Positions 10,152 to 21,605 of a DNA stretch of 64,000 bases are shown one piece after another. The stretch's first letter is position 1. The number at the start of each line of letters is the position of its first letter. The DNA is taken from contig JADCER010000012.1 in the NCBI GenBank assembly GCA_020249925.1, forward strand, positions 124,001 through 188,000. Reading direction: 5' to 3'. The notes beneath the pieces were generated by a model. It did not search any database. It was not told the DNA's origin and saw nothing but the letters and a program-made list of their open reading frames with translations. Made by a program: the position numbers and the translations under genes. Source of the DNA: Roseomonas sp. (lineage in GTDB: Bacteria; Pseudomonadota; Alphaproteobacteria; Acetobacterales; Acetobacteraceae).

Positions 10152-11386
10152 GCCCGGTGATTGAAACCGATGCGCCACCGCTGCCGGTCACGCGGCCGGA
10201 ATTGGTTGGCATGTCGCCCGCGCGGCTTGCGCGCATTCGCCCGGCGATGGAACGCGAAATGGCGGCCGGCAGGCTGCCGGGCTGTGTTGTCGCCATCGCA
10301 CGCGATGGCAAGCTGGTGCATCTGGAAGCGATTGGCCACCGCGATCCCGAAAGCCGCGCACCAATGCACGCGGATGCGATTTTCTCCATTGCTTCCATGA
10401 CAAAACCCGTCACCGGCGTGGTGGCGCTTTCGCTGATCGAGGAAGGCCACCTGCTGGTGACTGACCCGGTCGGTGCCTGGTTGCCGCCGCTCATGCACAT
10501 GCAGGTGGCGAAGCCAACGGCTGAAATGCTCTCCGGCAAGGGCCCGATTGAAACTGAGGCCGCGATCCGTCCCATGACGGTGCAGGATGCCATGCGCCAC
10601 ACCACGGGCCTGGTTTATGGTGGGCGCGATGGATCAGCCGTGCATGCCGTGGCACCGCCCGGTTCCTTCTGGGTTGCCGAGAATATGGATACGGAGGGCT
10701 TTGCGCAGACCCTTTCTGGCCTGCCGCTCCGCCACCATCCCGGCACGGTTTGGGAATATGGGCTTTCGACGGATGTGCTGGGCGGGGTGGCAGAGCGCGC
10801 GGGTGGTATCTCGCTTGGCGCGCTGATGCGGGAGCGTGTTTTTGCGCCGCTTGGCATGGAAGAAACCGGCTATGTGCTGCCCCAAGAAAAACTGGCGCGC
10901 TTTGCCCGGCCCTTCGCGAAGGACCCGATCACGGGCGCGCCGCAATCCGTGGAAGCGCCGCTGCGCGCGCCGAAGATGGAAACCGGCGGCGCGGGTTTGG
11001 TTTCAACCGCGGCGGATTATCTGCGCTTTGTTGAAATGCTGCGCGCCGGTGGCGTGCTGAATGGCGTGCGCGTATTGGCGCCGCAAACGGTCGCCTGGAT
11101 GGCATCGGATCATTTGCAGGGCATTGAAAATCGCGTGGCTTCCATGGACCCGGCCTTGGCTGGTTATGGCTTCGGCCTGACTGTTGCGGTGCGGCTGGCG
11201 CGTGGAGGGTCGGGCCTCATGGGTGCCCCCGGAGCCTTTGGTTGGTCCGGCGTTTGGGGCACGTATTTCTGGGCCGATCCGGCGGAACGGCTGAGTGTTG
11301 TCTTCATGGCCCATGCGCCGGGCGAATTGCGCCAGCGCTATCGCCGCCTGATCAATATGCTGACCTATCAGGCGATTGAGGCATAG
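10148..11386 (+). CDS. class C beta-lactamase-like serine hydrolase
   Basis: A 412-aa protein of the beta-lactamase/penicillin-binding-protein-like superfamily. The nucleophile motif SMTK (SxxK) sits at about residue 82 and the second motif is YGLS. No signal peptide is visible, so it is probably cytosolic, like EstB-type esterases rather than AmpC. It overlaps the preceding MBL-fold gene by four bases. Substrate unknown; esterase or lactone/amide hydrolase are possible. Confidence 0.82.
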   Translation: MSPVIETDAPPLPVTRPELVGMSPARLARIRPAMEREMAAGRLPGCVVAIARDGKLVHLEAIGHRDPESRAPMHADAIFSIASMTKPVTGVVALSLIEEGHLLVTDPVGAWLPPLMHMQVAKPTAEMLSGKGPIETEAAIRPMTVQDAMRHTTGLVYGGRDGSAVHAVAPPGSFWVAENMDTEGFAQTLSGLPLRHHPGTVWEYGLSTDVLGGVAERAGGISLGALMRERVFAPLGMEETGYVLPQEKLARFARPFAKDPITGAPQSVEAPLRAPKMETGGAGLVSTAADYLRFVEMLRAGGVLNGVRVLAPQTVAWMASDHLQGIENRVASMDPALAGYGFGLTVAVRLARGGSGLMGAPGAFGWSGVWGTYFWADPAERLSVVFMAHAPGELRQRYRRLINMLTYQAIEA

Positions 11387-11398
11387 CGCGCCAAAGCA

Positions 11399-12214
11399 TC
11401 ACGGCGCTGCTGCCCCGAAAAGCCATTTGAGCGAGGCAAACACCAGAAAGCGCGGTGAATCATCGCCAACCCCCGCGCCCGCGCCCGCCGCCATGATGGG
11501 GCCGGCGCGCCCAAGCCGATGCCAAAGCCCCGCCGCGATGATGTTCTGATCCTTTTCGCCGCGATCCTGCTGATGGCGCAAATAGCTGACGCCAAGTGAC
11601 GTATTCTGGGCAAGATTCTGCGTGAGGCCAGCGGCGAATTCATAGCGCCCCGCCCTTTCCCCAGGTTCCGCATTGAACAATTCGGACCAGCCGGCATTGA
11701 ATGAAAACGCCAGCGGGCGCGGGCCTTCAATCAGGGTCTTGCTGAGCAGGCCAACAATCTGCCCGCTTTGCGATGGCACGCTCGTCTCCCCATAGGCGGT
11801 GCGCACGGCACCAAAAACACCAAGCGCCGGCCGCCAGCCATCTTCTTCCAGGAATTGCCAACGCAACCCAAGCTGGGACAGCCCGCCCCATACGCGCTTT
11901 GCATCATCCGCAGGGTAGGGCGCCGCGGGACCGTATTCGATCGCCTGGGCAAAGCGCAGATCAAGCCCGCGCACCAGCCCCGCTTCAGCTTCCAGCGCGC
12001 CGCCATAAAGATTGCGGTTCGCGCCATCCCGCGCGCGCGAATACCCCAGGCCAAGACTCATGGTTTGGCCGCCCGCGGCGGTCGGTGCGACGCCGATGAT
12101 GCCAAAGGGGTCTTCCATGAGGGCTTCGGCCTCGCCGCGCGTCGGCAGGATCGGCAGAATGAGCATGAAAAGGATCAGCGCCTTGTGCAGCTTGCGATAC
12201 GGGGGAAGCTTCAT
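11399..12214 (-). CDS. probable outer-membrane beta-barrel protein of unknown function
   Basis: A 271-aa protein with a clear signal peptide if started at ATG 12214 (basic MKLPPYRKLHK, then ALILFMLILPILP). The mature part alternates polar and aromatic residues with short turns (MSLGLGYSRARDG, NTSLGVSYLRHQQDRGEKD, FLVFASLKWLF) and ends in a hydrophobic strand, as expected of a small barrel. It resembles MetA-pathway or transporter-like OM proteins but I cannot name a family. It is convergent with the serine hydrolase (12 bases apart). An earlier start at 12250 or 12271 is possible. Confidence 0.6.
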   Translation of the reverse strand: MKLPPYRKLHKALILFMLILPILPTRGEAEALMEDPFGIIGVAPTAAGGQTMSLGLGYSRARDGANRNLYGGALEAEAGLVRGLDLRFAQAIEYGPAAPYPADDAKRVWGGLSQLGLRWQFLEEDGWRPALGVFGAVRTAYGETSVPSQSGQIVGLLSKTLIEGPRPLAFSFNAGWSELFNAEPGERAGRYEFAAGLTQNLAQNTSLGVSYLRHQQDRGEKDQNIIAAGLWHRLGRAGPIMAAGAGAGVGDDSPRFLVFASLKWLFGAAAP

Positions 12215-12295
12215 GCGCAGGATTCCACTGGAAAATACGGTTGACCCCATGAGTGGCCGACTCCGAAACAATCCATGCAGGTTAGCGCAAAAGAA

Positions 12296-13003
12296 TCAGT
12301 CGGCCATCAGTGCCAGGAAACGCTCGGCCAGTTTCAGCTCATCAAGGCGGCTCTGGCGCCGCGTAGCGGCTTCTGCATCCGTGCCCCAGAATTCTTCCTG
12401 AAATACCTCATCAACTATCGCCAGCCGATGCGCTTCTTCGGCATTGAGCCGCCCAAGGCTGATGGCAAGGCCAAGCACCAGGCTGCCCAAGGCCGGCACC
12501 GCCACGCCAAGCGCGGCGAGGCCGCCCGCATCATGACGCGCGACGGCGGCCTGCAGCGCTGCCAGGCTTTCGGGGGCCTGGGGCACGGGCATGAGCCCCT
12601 GCGTGATATTGAGCGGCGCATCCAGCGCCAGCGCCGCCCATTCAATCATGGGCTGCCAGGCTTCTGCCTGCCGCGCAGCAAGGCGATAATCCTCAGCCCG
12701 GTAGCAGAGCAGGTCCGTCTCTCCATATTTCGTGATGCCCTCCACAACGGGTTTCGGATCTGGCGCGATGCGTTCCTGGGCAGAAGCCAAAATCCGGGTA
12801 AGGGGCACATCTTCCTGGGTCATCTCACCGCCCTTGGTCCCGCCAGCCCTGTGCCATTCATCGGCAATGGCCTCGGCCAGGCGGCGCTTTTCGGTGGCGA
12901 GGATACTGCCGCCCGGCAGGCGCAAGGGGCGACCATCCAGCACAACGCCGTAGCCGCCTTCAAGCCTTGGTACGGCCAGGGCCGCTTCCCAGAAACGCTT
13001 CAT
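12296..13003 (-). CDS. ATP12-family F1-ATPase assembly chaperone
   Basis: A 235-aa protein with ATP12 features: MKRFWEAALAV at the start, GYGVVLDGRPLRLPGG, the TKYGETDLLCYRA motif mid-protein and a C-terminal DELKLAERFLALM. ATP12 proteins bind the F1 alpha subunit during ATP synthase assembly; they occur in mitochondria and alphaproteobacteria. ATG 13003 gives the conserved N-terminus. It is divergent from rpsT. Confidence 0.88.
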   Translation of the reverse strand: MKRFWEAALAVPRLEGGYGVVLDGRPLRLPGGSILATEKRRLAEAIADEWHRAGGTKGGEMTQEDVPLTRILASAQERIAPDPKPVVEGITKYGETDLLCYRAEDYRLAARQAEAWQPMIEWAALALDAPLNITQGLMPVPQAPESLAALQAAVARHDAGGLAALGVAVPALGSLVLGLAISLGRLNAEEAHRLAIVDEVFQEEFWGTDAEAATRRQSRLDELKLAERFLALMAD

Positions 13004-13006
13004 GGA

Positions 13007-13035
13007 TTGGCAATTTAACGCGTCAATCGGATAAG
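13007..13035 (+). promoter_or_regulatory. candidate sigma70 promoter for rpsT
   Basis: TTGGCA (13007-13012, 5/6 to the -35 consensus), a 17-base spacer, and GATAAG (13030-13035, 4/6 to the -10 consensus). Transcription would begin near 13042, leaving a leader of about 125 nt before rpsT. This rests on sequence resemblance only. Confidence 0.4.
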
Positions 13036-13166
13036 AAAAGCCGCGCGCCATGGCCCTGAAGGTGACCCAAACGGCCCGGCTTGACGCAGCCCAGGGTCCG
13101 GCGCTAGTTACCCGCCCTTCCAGGCGGCCAAGCGCCGCTTCCTTTCCAGGTTTGAACAGACAGCCC

Positions 13167-13433
13167 ATGGCCAATAACGCTTCCGCGCGCAAGCGCATTC
13201 GTCAGACTGAAAAGCGCACGGCGCGCAACAAGGCGCGCAAGTCGCGTGTGCGGAGCTTTTTGCGCAAGGTCGAAGAAGCGGTGAAGTCTGGCGACAAGGC
13301 TGCGGCGCAGGAAGCGTTTCGCGCGGCACAACCTGAAATGCAGCGCGCTGCAACCAAGGGTGTGGTGCATGCCAATACGGTCGCGCGCAAATTGTCGCGA
13401 CTTTCCGCGCGGGTGAAATCCGTCGGCGCCTGA
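13167..13433 (+). CDS. rpsT: 30S ribosomal protein S20
   Basis: An 88-aa, very basic protein starting [17 protein letters not shown], the conserved S20 N-terminus. It binds 16S rRNA in the small subunit. ATG 13167 is fixed by this motif. It lies 305 bases upstream of dnaA in the same orientation, a common alphaproteobacterial arrangement. Confidence 0.96.
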   Translation: MANNASARKRIRQTEKRTARNKARKSRVRSFLRKVEEAVKSGDKAAAQEAFRAAQPEMQRAATKGVVHANTVARKLSRLSARVKSVGA

Positions 13434-13452
13434 CGGCGTTATCTTTTTTCTT
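13421..13452 (+). terminator. weak intrinsic terminator after rpsT
   Basis: A short stem GCGCC/GGCGT (loop TGA or TGAC) overlaps the rpsT stop codon and is followed by a T-rich run ATCTTTTTTC. The stem is only about 5 bp, so termination may be partial. Confidence 0.35.
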
Positions 13453-13738
13453 CGCGATCTTCCGGGAATATTTCGCATTTTCCGCCGCGTAGCTTTGTCT
13501 GCGCGGCGCAAATGCCTGCGCTTAATGCGCGCGTCATCACCGATTGTGCGCGCGGATTTCACTGCATAAGTCAAGCTATGATGACGCGGCTTTTCGGTTC
13601 TGCGAAAATTTTTTGGTCAGCTTCTTTTGCTATTGAATTTTGGTCGCGCTCCGAAGCATGATGTTAGCAACGGGGTTGGCGATATAAGCGTTTGAAGGGG
13701 GCAGCGCCTTGCGAAGCACGGAAAAGCTAAGCGATAGC
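13434..13738. other. AT-richer intergenic region before dnaA
   Basis: This 305-base gap is richer in A/T than its surroundings (for example GAAAATTTTTTGG near 13605 and TATTGAATTTTGG near 13632). It must hold the dnaA promoter. I looked for DnaA boxes of the TTATCCACA type and found none convincing on either strand, so I do not call it an origin. Confidence 0.5.
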
Positions 13739-15127
13739 ATGTCTCCGCAAGGTCCCGCTGCCTGGGCCGAAGCATGGGCCCGTATCCGCGCCAAGCTGCG
13801 CGAAGAAGTGGGCGATGTCGAATTTCGCAGCTGGCTTCGCCAAATGACTCTTGCCGCCGTTGATGGCGATGAAGCCACGATCACACTCCCCACACGTTTC
13901 CTGCGCGATTGGGTCAGCAGCCATTACGGTGACCGGCTTCGTTCCTTATGGCAACTGGAAAATCCTGCAATTCGTCGGGTTGATCTGCGCGTTGCCGCAA
14001 GCAGCCGCGCCGCCGCCGCAGAGGCTTCCGAGAATACGGCGCGCCCCTTGGCGGAAAGCCTGACCAGCGCAGCGCCACGCCCCGCCGATCCGCGCGGCGA
14101 TTGGTCCGCGCCGCTTGATCCGCGCTTCACCTTTGATAGCTTCGTGGTCGGCAAGCCCAATGAATTTGCCCATGCCTGCGCGCGTCGCGTGGCGGAAAAA
14201 CCCGCCACGCCGGGCTTCAATCCGCTGTTTCTTTATGGTGGCGTTGGGCTTGGCAAGACGCATCTGATGCATGCCATTGCCTGGGCCATTCGCGAACAAC
14301 ACCCCGCGCGTCATGTGGCCTACATGAGTGCCGAGAAATTCATGTATCGCTTCATCGCGGCACTGCGCAGCCAATCCACCATGGAATTCAAGGAAACGCT
14401 GCGGTCGGTTGATGTGCTGATGGTGGATGATCTGCAATTCCTTATCGGCAAGGACAATACGCAGGAAGAATTCTTCCACACCTTCAATGCGCTGGTGGAT
14501 GCCGGCAAGCAGATTGTGATTTCCGCCGATAAATCCCCATCCGATCTTTCCGGCATTGAAGACCGGCTGCGCACGCGCCTTGGCTGCGGCATGGTGGCCG
14601 ATCTGCACGCCACGACTTACGAATTGCGCATTTCCATCCTGGAAGCCAAGGCAGCGTCATCGGGTGTGGCGGTGCCGGCGCGCGTCATGGAATTCCTTGC
14701 GCATAAGATCACGTCCAATGTGCGGGAATTGGAAGGCGCGCTTAATCGCCTGATCGCCTGGGCCAATCTGTTTGGCCGGGCCATTACCTTGGAAGGCGCG
14801 CAGGAGGTTTTGCATGATATTCTCCGCGCCCATGACCGGCGCGTCACGATCGAGGAAATCCAGCGCAAGGTCGCCGAACATTATAATATCCGGCTGACCG
14901 ACATGTCTTCTGCCCGGCGTGCGCGGAATGTCGCGCGGCCACGCCAGGTTGCGATGTATCTGGCGAAGCAGCTGACATCGCGCTCCCTCCCCGAAATCGG
15001 GCGGCGCTTTGGCAATCGGGACCATACCACGGTCATGCATGCCGTCTCTCGCGTGACGGAGCTCATGCAGGCGGATGGGTCGTTTGCTGAGGATGTGGAG
15101 CTTCTCCGGCGTATGCTGGAAACCTGA
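13739..15127 (+). CDS. dnaA: chromosomal replication initiator DnaA
   Basis: A 462-aa initiator ATPase. Domain I begins at [19 protein letters not shown]. Domain III has Walker [10 protein letters not shown] (about residue 166) and Walker B VDDLQF (about 228). Domain IV carries the DNA-binding signature DHTTVMHAV (about 427). I prefer ATG 13739; a TTG at 13709 in the same frame would add ten residues not typical of the family. Confidence 0.96.
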   Translation: MSPQGPAAWAEAWARIRAKLREEVGDVEFRSWLRQMTLAAVDGDEATITLPTRFLRDWVSSHYGDRLRSLWQLENPAIRRVDLRVAASSRAAAAEASENTARPLAESLTSAAPRPADPRGDWSAPLDPRFTFDSFVVGKPNEFAHACARRVAEKPATPGFNPLFLYGGVGLGKTHLMHAIAWAIREQHPARHVAYMSAEKFMYRFIAALRSQSTMEFKETLRSVDVLMVDDLQFLIGKDNTQEEFFHTFNALVDAGKQIVISADKSPSDLSGIEDRLRTRLGCGMVADLHATTYELRISILEAKAASSGVAVPARVMEFLAHKITSNVRELEGALNRLIAWANLFGRAITLEGAQEVLHDILRAHDRRVTIEEIQRKVAEHYNIRLTDMSSARRARNVARPRQVAMYLAKQLTSRSLPEIGRRFGNRDHTTVMHAVSRVTELMQADGSFAEDVELLRRMLET

Positions 15128-15338
15128 GGGGCTGGACCCGGCCCGCCAAAGCGCTTTTTCCAGAGACTAGGCCGCTTTTCTGCCCCCCTCCGGGCTGGTA
15201 TGGAAAGGCGTATCCGGGTGCTTTTCCGCGCCGATTCGGCAGGTTTGTCGCCCGGGCAGGATTTCACTGGCGATTTGCCGCCCGGGACCCATCCTGGGGC
15301 TTAGTAGATCGCCACAACAGGATCGGGGCGTCGGAACG

Positions 15339-16469
15339 ATGAAATTCTCGGTTGACAGGGCGGTATTGCTCAAGGCGCTCACGCATGTGCAAAGCGTGGT
15401 GGAACGGCGCAACACCATCCCCATCCTTGCCAATGTCATGATCGAAGCGAGTTCCGGCGGCGCGCTGAAATTGACCGCGACGGATATGGAAATCGCGGTG
15501 GTGGAAGACATTGCGGGCGTGACCGTTGCGCGCGCAGGGCGCACCACGGCGCCGGCGGCGACACTTTACGAAATCATCCGCAACCTGCCGGAAGGCGCGC
15601 GGGTGGAATTCGACCATGGCGGTGGTGATGGGCCGCTCGCGCTGCGGTCTGGCCGCTTCAATACCAGCCTGGCCGTGCTGGCCGTGGATGATTTCCCTTC
15701 CATGACCGAAGGGCGCATGCCGGTGCAATTCAGCATTAAGGCTGGCGTGCTGCGGGATTTGATTGACCGCACGCGATTTGCGATCTCTACGGAAGAAACA
15801 CGCTATTACCTGAACGGCATTTATATCCACGCGACCGAAAGCGAAGGCCAGCCGGTGCTGCGTGCGGTTGCGACCGATGGGCATCGTCTGGCGCGCGTGG
15901 AAGAACCGCTGCCGGAAGGGGCGAAGGCCATGCCGGGCGTGATCATTCCGCGCAAGACCGTGAATGAAATCCGCAAGCTTGCCGAAGAAACCCAGGATGA
16001 GATCGTGGTGCGGCTTTCGGATACCAAGGTGCAATTCGCGCTTGGTACGGTCACGCTCACCAGCAAGCTGATTGATGGCACCTTCCCCGAATATGAACGC
16101 GTGATCCCGCGCGGCAATGACAAGAAGCTTGTCGTACCGCGCAAGGATTTCGCCGATGCGGTGAAGCGCGTGGCCGCGATCAGCAGCGAAAGATCACGCC
16201 CAGTCAAGCTCAGCCTTGGCACCAATCATTTGCGGGTATCGGCGGCCAGCCCCGAACAGGGCGAAGCGCAGGAGGATCTGGAAGGCGATGATGTCGCCTA
16301 TACCAGCGGCGCGTTGGAGATTGGGTTTCAGGCGCGGTATCTGTCCGACATCACCGATCTGGTCGAAGACAAGCTGGAATTCATGTTCGCCGATGGCGCG
16401 GCGCCGACCATTGTGCGCGACGCGTCCCGGCCAGAAGCGCTGTTTGTCCTGATGCCGATGCGGGTGTGA
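15339..16469 (+). CDS. dnaN: DNA polymerase III beta sliding clamp
   Basis: A 376-aa clamp starting MKFSVDRAVLLKALTHVQ and ending PEALFVLMPMRV, both characteristic. It has the usual three-domain length and the VVERRNTIPILANV segment in domain 1. The recF start overlaps its stop (GTGA), coupling clamp and RecF translation. The 211-base gap after dnaA presumably holds its own promoter. Confidence 0.96.
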   Translation: MKFSVDRAVLLKALTHVQSVVERRNTIPILANVMIEASSGGALKLTATDMEIAVVEDIAGVTVARAGRTTAPAATLYEIIRNLPEGARVEFDHGGGDGPLALRSGRFNTSLAVLAVDDFPSMTEGRMPVQFSIKAGVLRDLIDRTRFAISTEETRYYLNGIYIHATESEGQPVLRAVATDGHRLARVEEPLPEGAKAMPGVIIPRKTVNEIRKLAEETQDEIVVRLSDTKVQFALGTVTLTSKLIDGTFPEYERVIPRGNDKKLVVPRKDFADAVKRVAAISSERSRPVKLSLGTNHLRVSAASPEQGEAQEDLEGDDVAYTSGALEIGFQARYLSDITDLVEDKLEFMFADGAAPTIVRDASRPEALFVLMPMRV

Positions 16470-17608
16470 CGGCGCCAGGGCTTTTCCTTGCGCGCCTCAG
16501 GCTTACCAATTTCCGGTCCTGGCGGGGCTTGGATGCGGCTTTCGGCGCATCGCTGATTTGCATCGCGGGCGAAAACGGCGCGGGCAAGACTAATCTGTTG
16601 GAAGCGATATCGCTGCTCGCGCCCGGCCGCGGCTTGCGCGGCGCGCGCATGGGCGAAGTTGGACGGCAGGAAGCTGGTGCGGGCCTGCCCTGGGCGGCGG
16701 CGGGGCGGTTTGAAACCCGTGCTGGCCCCATGGAAATCGGCACCGGCACGGACCCGGAAGGGGCGACGGAGCGGCGCATTTATCGGCTGGACGGCCAGGC
16801 GCTCCGCAGCCAGGGGATGCTGGCCGAGCGCATGGCTGCTGTTTGGATCACGCCGCAAATGGACAGGCTATTCCAGGAAGGGGCAAGCGGTCGGCGGCGC
16901 TTTCTGGATCGGCTGGTCTGGGCGCTTGAACCGGGCCATGCGCGGGAAGTGGCGGCGCATGATAATGCCATGGCGGAGCGTAACCGGCTGCTGGCGGAAG
17001 GCCGCGCGGACCCTGCCTGGCTTGCAGGGCTGGAAGATGCCATGGCGCGCCATGCGGTGGCGGTGGCGGCTGCCCGTCGTGCCCTGATGCTGCGCCTGAA
17101 TGCCGCGCTTGCCGCGGGCCGCGCCACTGGCGCCTTTCCCGCCGCGCGGTTGGATATCACCTGCCCCATCACGGCGGCTTTGGCCGAAACCCCGGCGCTG
17201 GCCGCGGAAGATGCCCTTCGCCAGGGCTTGGCCGCTGATCGGCGGCGCGATGCGGCAGCGGGCGGGGCGGCGCGCGGGGCGCATAAGGCGGACCTCGTGC
17301 TGGTACACATGCCCAAAGGTATCAGTGCCGAATTCTGTTCGACTGGGGAGCAAAAGGCGCTGCTGGTTTCCGTGGTGCTGGCCCATGCGGCGCTGATCGC
17401 CGAGGCCCGCGGCTTCGCGCCCTTGCTGTTGTTGGATGAGGTGGCCGCGCATCTTGATCCCACGCGGCGTGAGGCGCTGTTTGCCGCCCTTGCCGCGCTG
17501 CCGGCGCAGGTTTTCATGACCGGCACGGATGCCGAGGTTTTCGCCCCGCTGGCCGGGATTGGGCAATTGTTTGGCGCGGGTGAAGGCAGGCTTTTTGCGC
17601 TTGGCTGA
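16466..17608 (+). CDS. recF: DNA replication and repair protein RecF
   Basis: A 380-aa SMC-like ATPase acting at replication gaps with RecOR. Walker A is GENGAGKT (about residue 34), the ABC-like signature is STGEQKALL (about 291) and Walker B is LLLLDEVAAHLD (about 320). The start is GTG 16466, overlapping the dnaN stop by four bases. Confidence 0.94.
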   Translation: MTAPGLFLARLRLTNFRSWRGLDAAFGASLICIAGENGAGKTNLLEAISLLAPGRGLRGARMGEVGRQEAGAGLPWAAAGRFETRAGPMEIGTGTDPEGATERRIYRLDGQALRSQGMLAERMAAVWITPQMDRLFQEGASGRRRFLDRLVWALEPGHAREVAAHDNAMAERNRLLAEGRADPAWLAGLEDAMARHAVAVAAARRALMLRLNAALAAGRATGAFPAARLDITCPITAALAETPALAAEDALRQGLAADRRRDAAAGGAARGAHKADLVLVHMPKGISAEFCSTGEQKALLVSVVLAHAALIAEARGFAPLLLLDEVAAHLDPTRREALFAALAALPAQVFMTGTDAEVFAPLAGIGQLFGAGEGRLFALG

Positions 17609-17686
17609 CACTGGCCTTTTTGACTTTGGGGAACCGCCAGAAGTCGTTTGAAAATAAAGGGTTTTTGCGGTGTGCGCTTGGGCAGA

Positions 17687-17712
17687 AAAACGCCCCGCCG
17701 GGGTCGCGTTTT
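17687..17712. terminator. stem-loop between recF and gyrB
   Basis: AAAACG (17687-17692) pairs with CGTTTT (17707-17712) and the inner CCCC (17693-17696) with GGGG (17700-17703), with a small bulge. The T-run on the 3' side fits a recF terminator; it lies 65 bases before gyrB. Confidence 0.4.
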
Positions 17713-17731
17713 GCGGCAAAAAAAGCTATAA

Positions 17732-20200
<2,469 letters not shown>

Positions 20201-20221
20201 AGAACGCCTGTTTTAAGCGTC

Positions 20222-20352
20222 GCGGATCGTGGCCGATCCGCCCTCAGACGCCGGCGCGCGCCTCCGCGCGCTTGGCTTCGCCGCATAAGCGGCGTCGCCC
20301 ATTCGGGCTCGCGCCCGCCTTCGGCGGGCGTTTAGTTTCGCAGCAGCGAAAC
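20222..20352. repeat. array of four inverted repeats after gyrB
   Basis: Between the convergent gyrB and DSD1-type genes lie perfect hairpins: GCGGATCG/CGATCCGC (20222-20241), CGCCGC-ATAA-GCGGCG (20279-20294), CGCCCGCC-TTC-GGCGGGCG (20312-20330) and GTTTCGC-AGCA-GCGAAAC (20335-20352). They probably terminate transcription from both sides and may also be a REP-like intergenic repeat. Only the hairpins are seen directly. Confidence 0.7.
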
Positions 20353-20356
20353 GTGA

Positions 20357-21463
20357 TCACGCCATCCCACCGCGCGCGGAGACCGGCCAGAGGCATTCCA
20401 CGCGGCCCTTGCGCACGCCGACATACCAATCATAGCGATCCACCGTCGGGTCGCAGTGGCCCGGCACGAGGCGCAGCTTTTCGCCGAGCGCCGGCGCGCT
20501 GCCATCTTCGATCACCAGCTTGCCATGCTCATCCGATGCGCCGGCGTAGCGCAGCCCCGGGCGTTGCCAGACTTGTGGCATACCCGAATCCACCGAAACG
20601 CCCTTATGCCCGCAATCCAACACGGCAATGCCAGGCCCCGCCGTGCTCATGACTTGAGACAACACGAAAAGCGATTGGCGGAAGGGCGGCGCATCCTCAT
20701 TCGCCGCATAATCCGCATCCATGAAGCAATAGGATCCGGCCTGGATTTCGGTATAGACGCCGCTCGCGGCCTCATGCCGGAAGGTGCCGGTGCCTGCCCC
20801 GCCCACAATCGGGCAGGCGAGGCCGCGCTGGCGCAATTGTTCCACGGTGCGGCGCGAACGCGCCACAGCCTCCCCAATCGCGGCGGCGCGTTCTTCGGGT
20901 GCGCGCTTGTGCTGCGCTGAACCGTGATAGGCCTGCAAGCCACCAAAACGCAGATGCCGACTGGCGGCGATGCGTTCCGCGAGTGCCACCGCCGGCGGGC
21001 CATGTTCCACCCCACCGCGCGCCATGCCGACATCAATTTCCACCAGCACCGGCAGGCGCACCCCGGCGGCCTCGGCCGCGGCTTCAATCAGCGCGATTTG
21101 CGCCGCGTCATCCACGCACACCGCGACCTCCGCGATGCGCGCGAGTGCTGCAAGGTGCGCCAATTTGCGCGGGCTGACCACCTGGTTGGTGACCAGAATA
21201 TCGGGAATGCCGCCCCAGGCGAGCGCCTCGGCTTCGGCCACCTTTTGCACGCATTGGCCAACCGCGCCGCGCGCCATTTGCAGCTTGGCGATGACGCTGG
21301 ATTTATGGGTTTTCGCATGCGCGCGGAGTTTCGCACCCGTTGGCGCCAGCAGCGCTGCCATGGTGTCGAGGTTATGTTCGAAAGCGTCCAGATCAATCAC
21401 CAGCGCGGGGGTATCAATATCTTCTTCGCGCATGCCGGGTTCGGCGGGCGGGTTTTGCAGCAT
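20357..21463 (-). CDS. DSD1-family PLP enzyme (D-threonine aldolase / D-serine dehydratase-like)
   Basis: A 368-aa fold-type III PLP enzyme. The N-terminal motif DTPALVIDLDAFEHN and the probable PLP lysine in RAHAKTHKS are in the alanine-racemase-like barrel. The C-terminal metal site is VPGHCDPTVDRYD, the HxC pair typical of zinc-dependent D-serine dehydratase and D-threonine aldolase. It should act on a D-beta-hydroxy amino acid; which one cannot be told. ATG 21463 follows CTAAGGAGA, a good ribosome binding site. Confidence 0.85.
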   Translation of the reverse strand: MLQNPPAEPGMREEDIDTPALVIDLDAFEHNLDTMAALLAPTGAKLRAHAKTHKSSVIAKLQMARGAVGQCVQKVAEAEALAWGGIPDILVTNQVVSPRKLAHLAALARIAEVAVCVDDAAQIALIEAAAEAAGVRLPVLVEIDVGMARGGVEHGPPAVALAERIAASRHLRFGGLQAYHGSAQHKRAPEERAAAIGEAVARSRRTVEQLRQRGLACPIVGGAGTGTFRHEAASGVYTEIQAGSYCFMDADYAANEDAPPFRQSLFVLSQVMSTAGPGIAVLDCGHKGVSVDSGMPQVWQRPGLRYAGASDEHGKLVIEDGSAPALGEKLRLVPGHCDPTVDRYDWYVGVRKGRVECLWPVSARGGMA

Positions 21464-21552
21464 GGGGCATCTCCTTAGTGGCTTGATGCATCATAGCCAT
21501 GGCGATGCGCTCCGCGCCAATCGCCCAAGGACCGGGGCCAAGCGATAGGCAC

Positions 21553-21588
21553 AAAAAAAGCGGCAGGGTTTCCCCTGCCGCCCTTTTT
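21553..21588 (-). terminator. intrinsic terminator after the porin gene
   Basis: The 9-bp stem GCGGCAGGG/CCCTGCCGC (21560-21568 and 21573-21581) is flanked by A7 on the left and T5 on the right, so it can act on both strands. It stands just after the porin stop on the minus strand. Confidence 0.85.
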
Positions 21589-21605
21589 GCCGATTGATCC
21601 GAAGA

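Noticed and set aside
13709-13738. TTG start for dnaA ten codons upstream
   Set aside because: ATG 13739 places [11 protein letters not shown] near the N-terminus as usual for the family.
13434-13738. Chromosomal origin next to dnaA
   Set aside because: AT-rich but no recognisable cluster of DnaA boxes.
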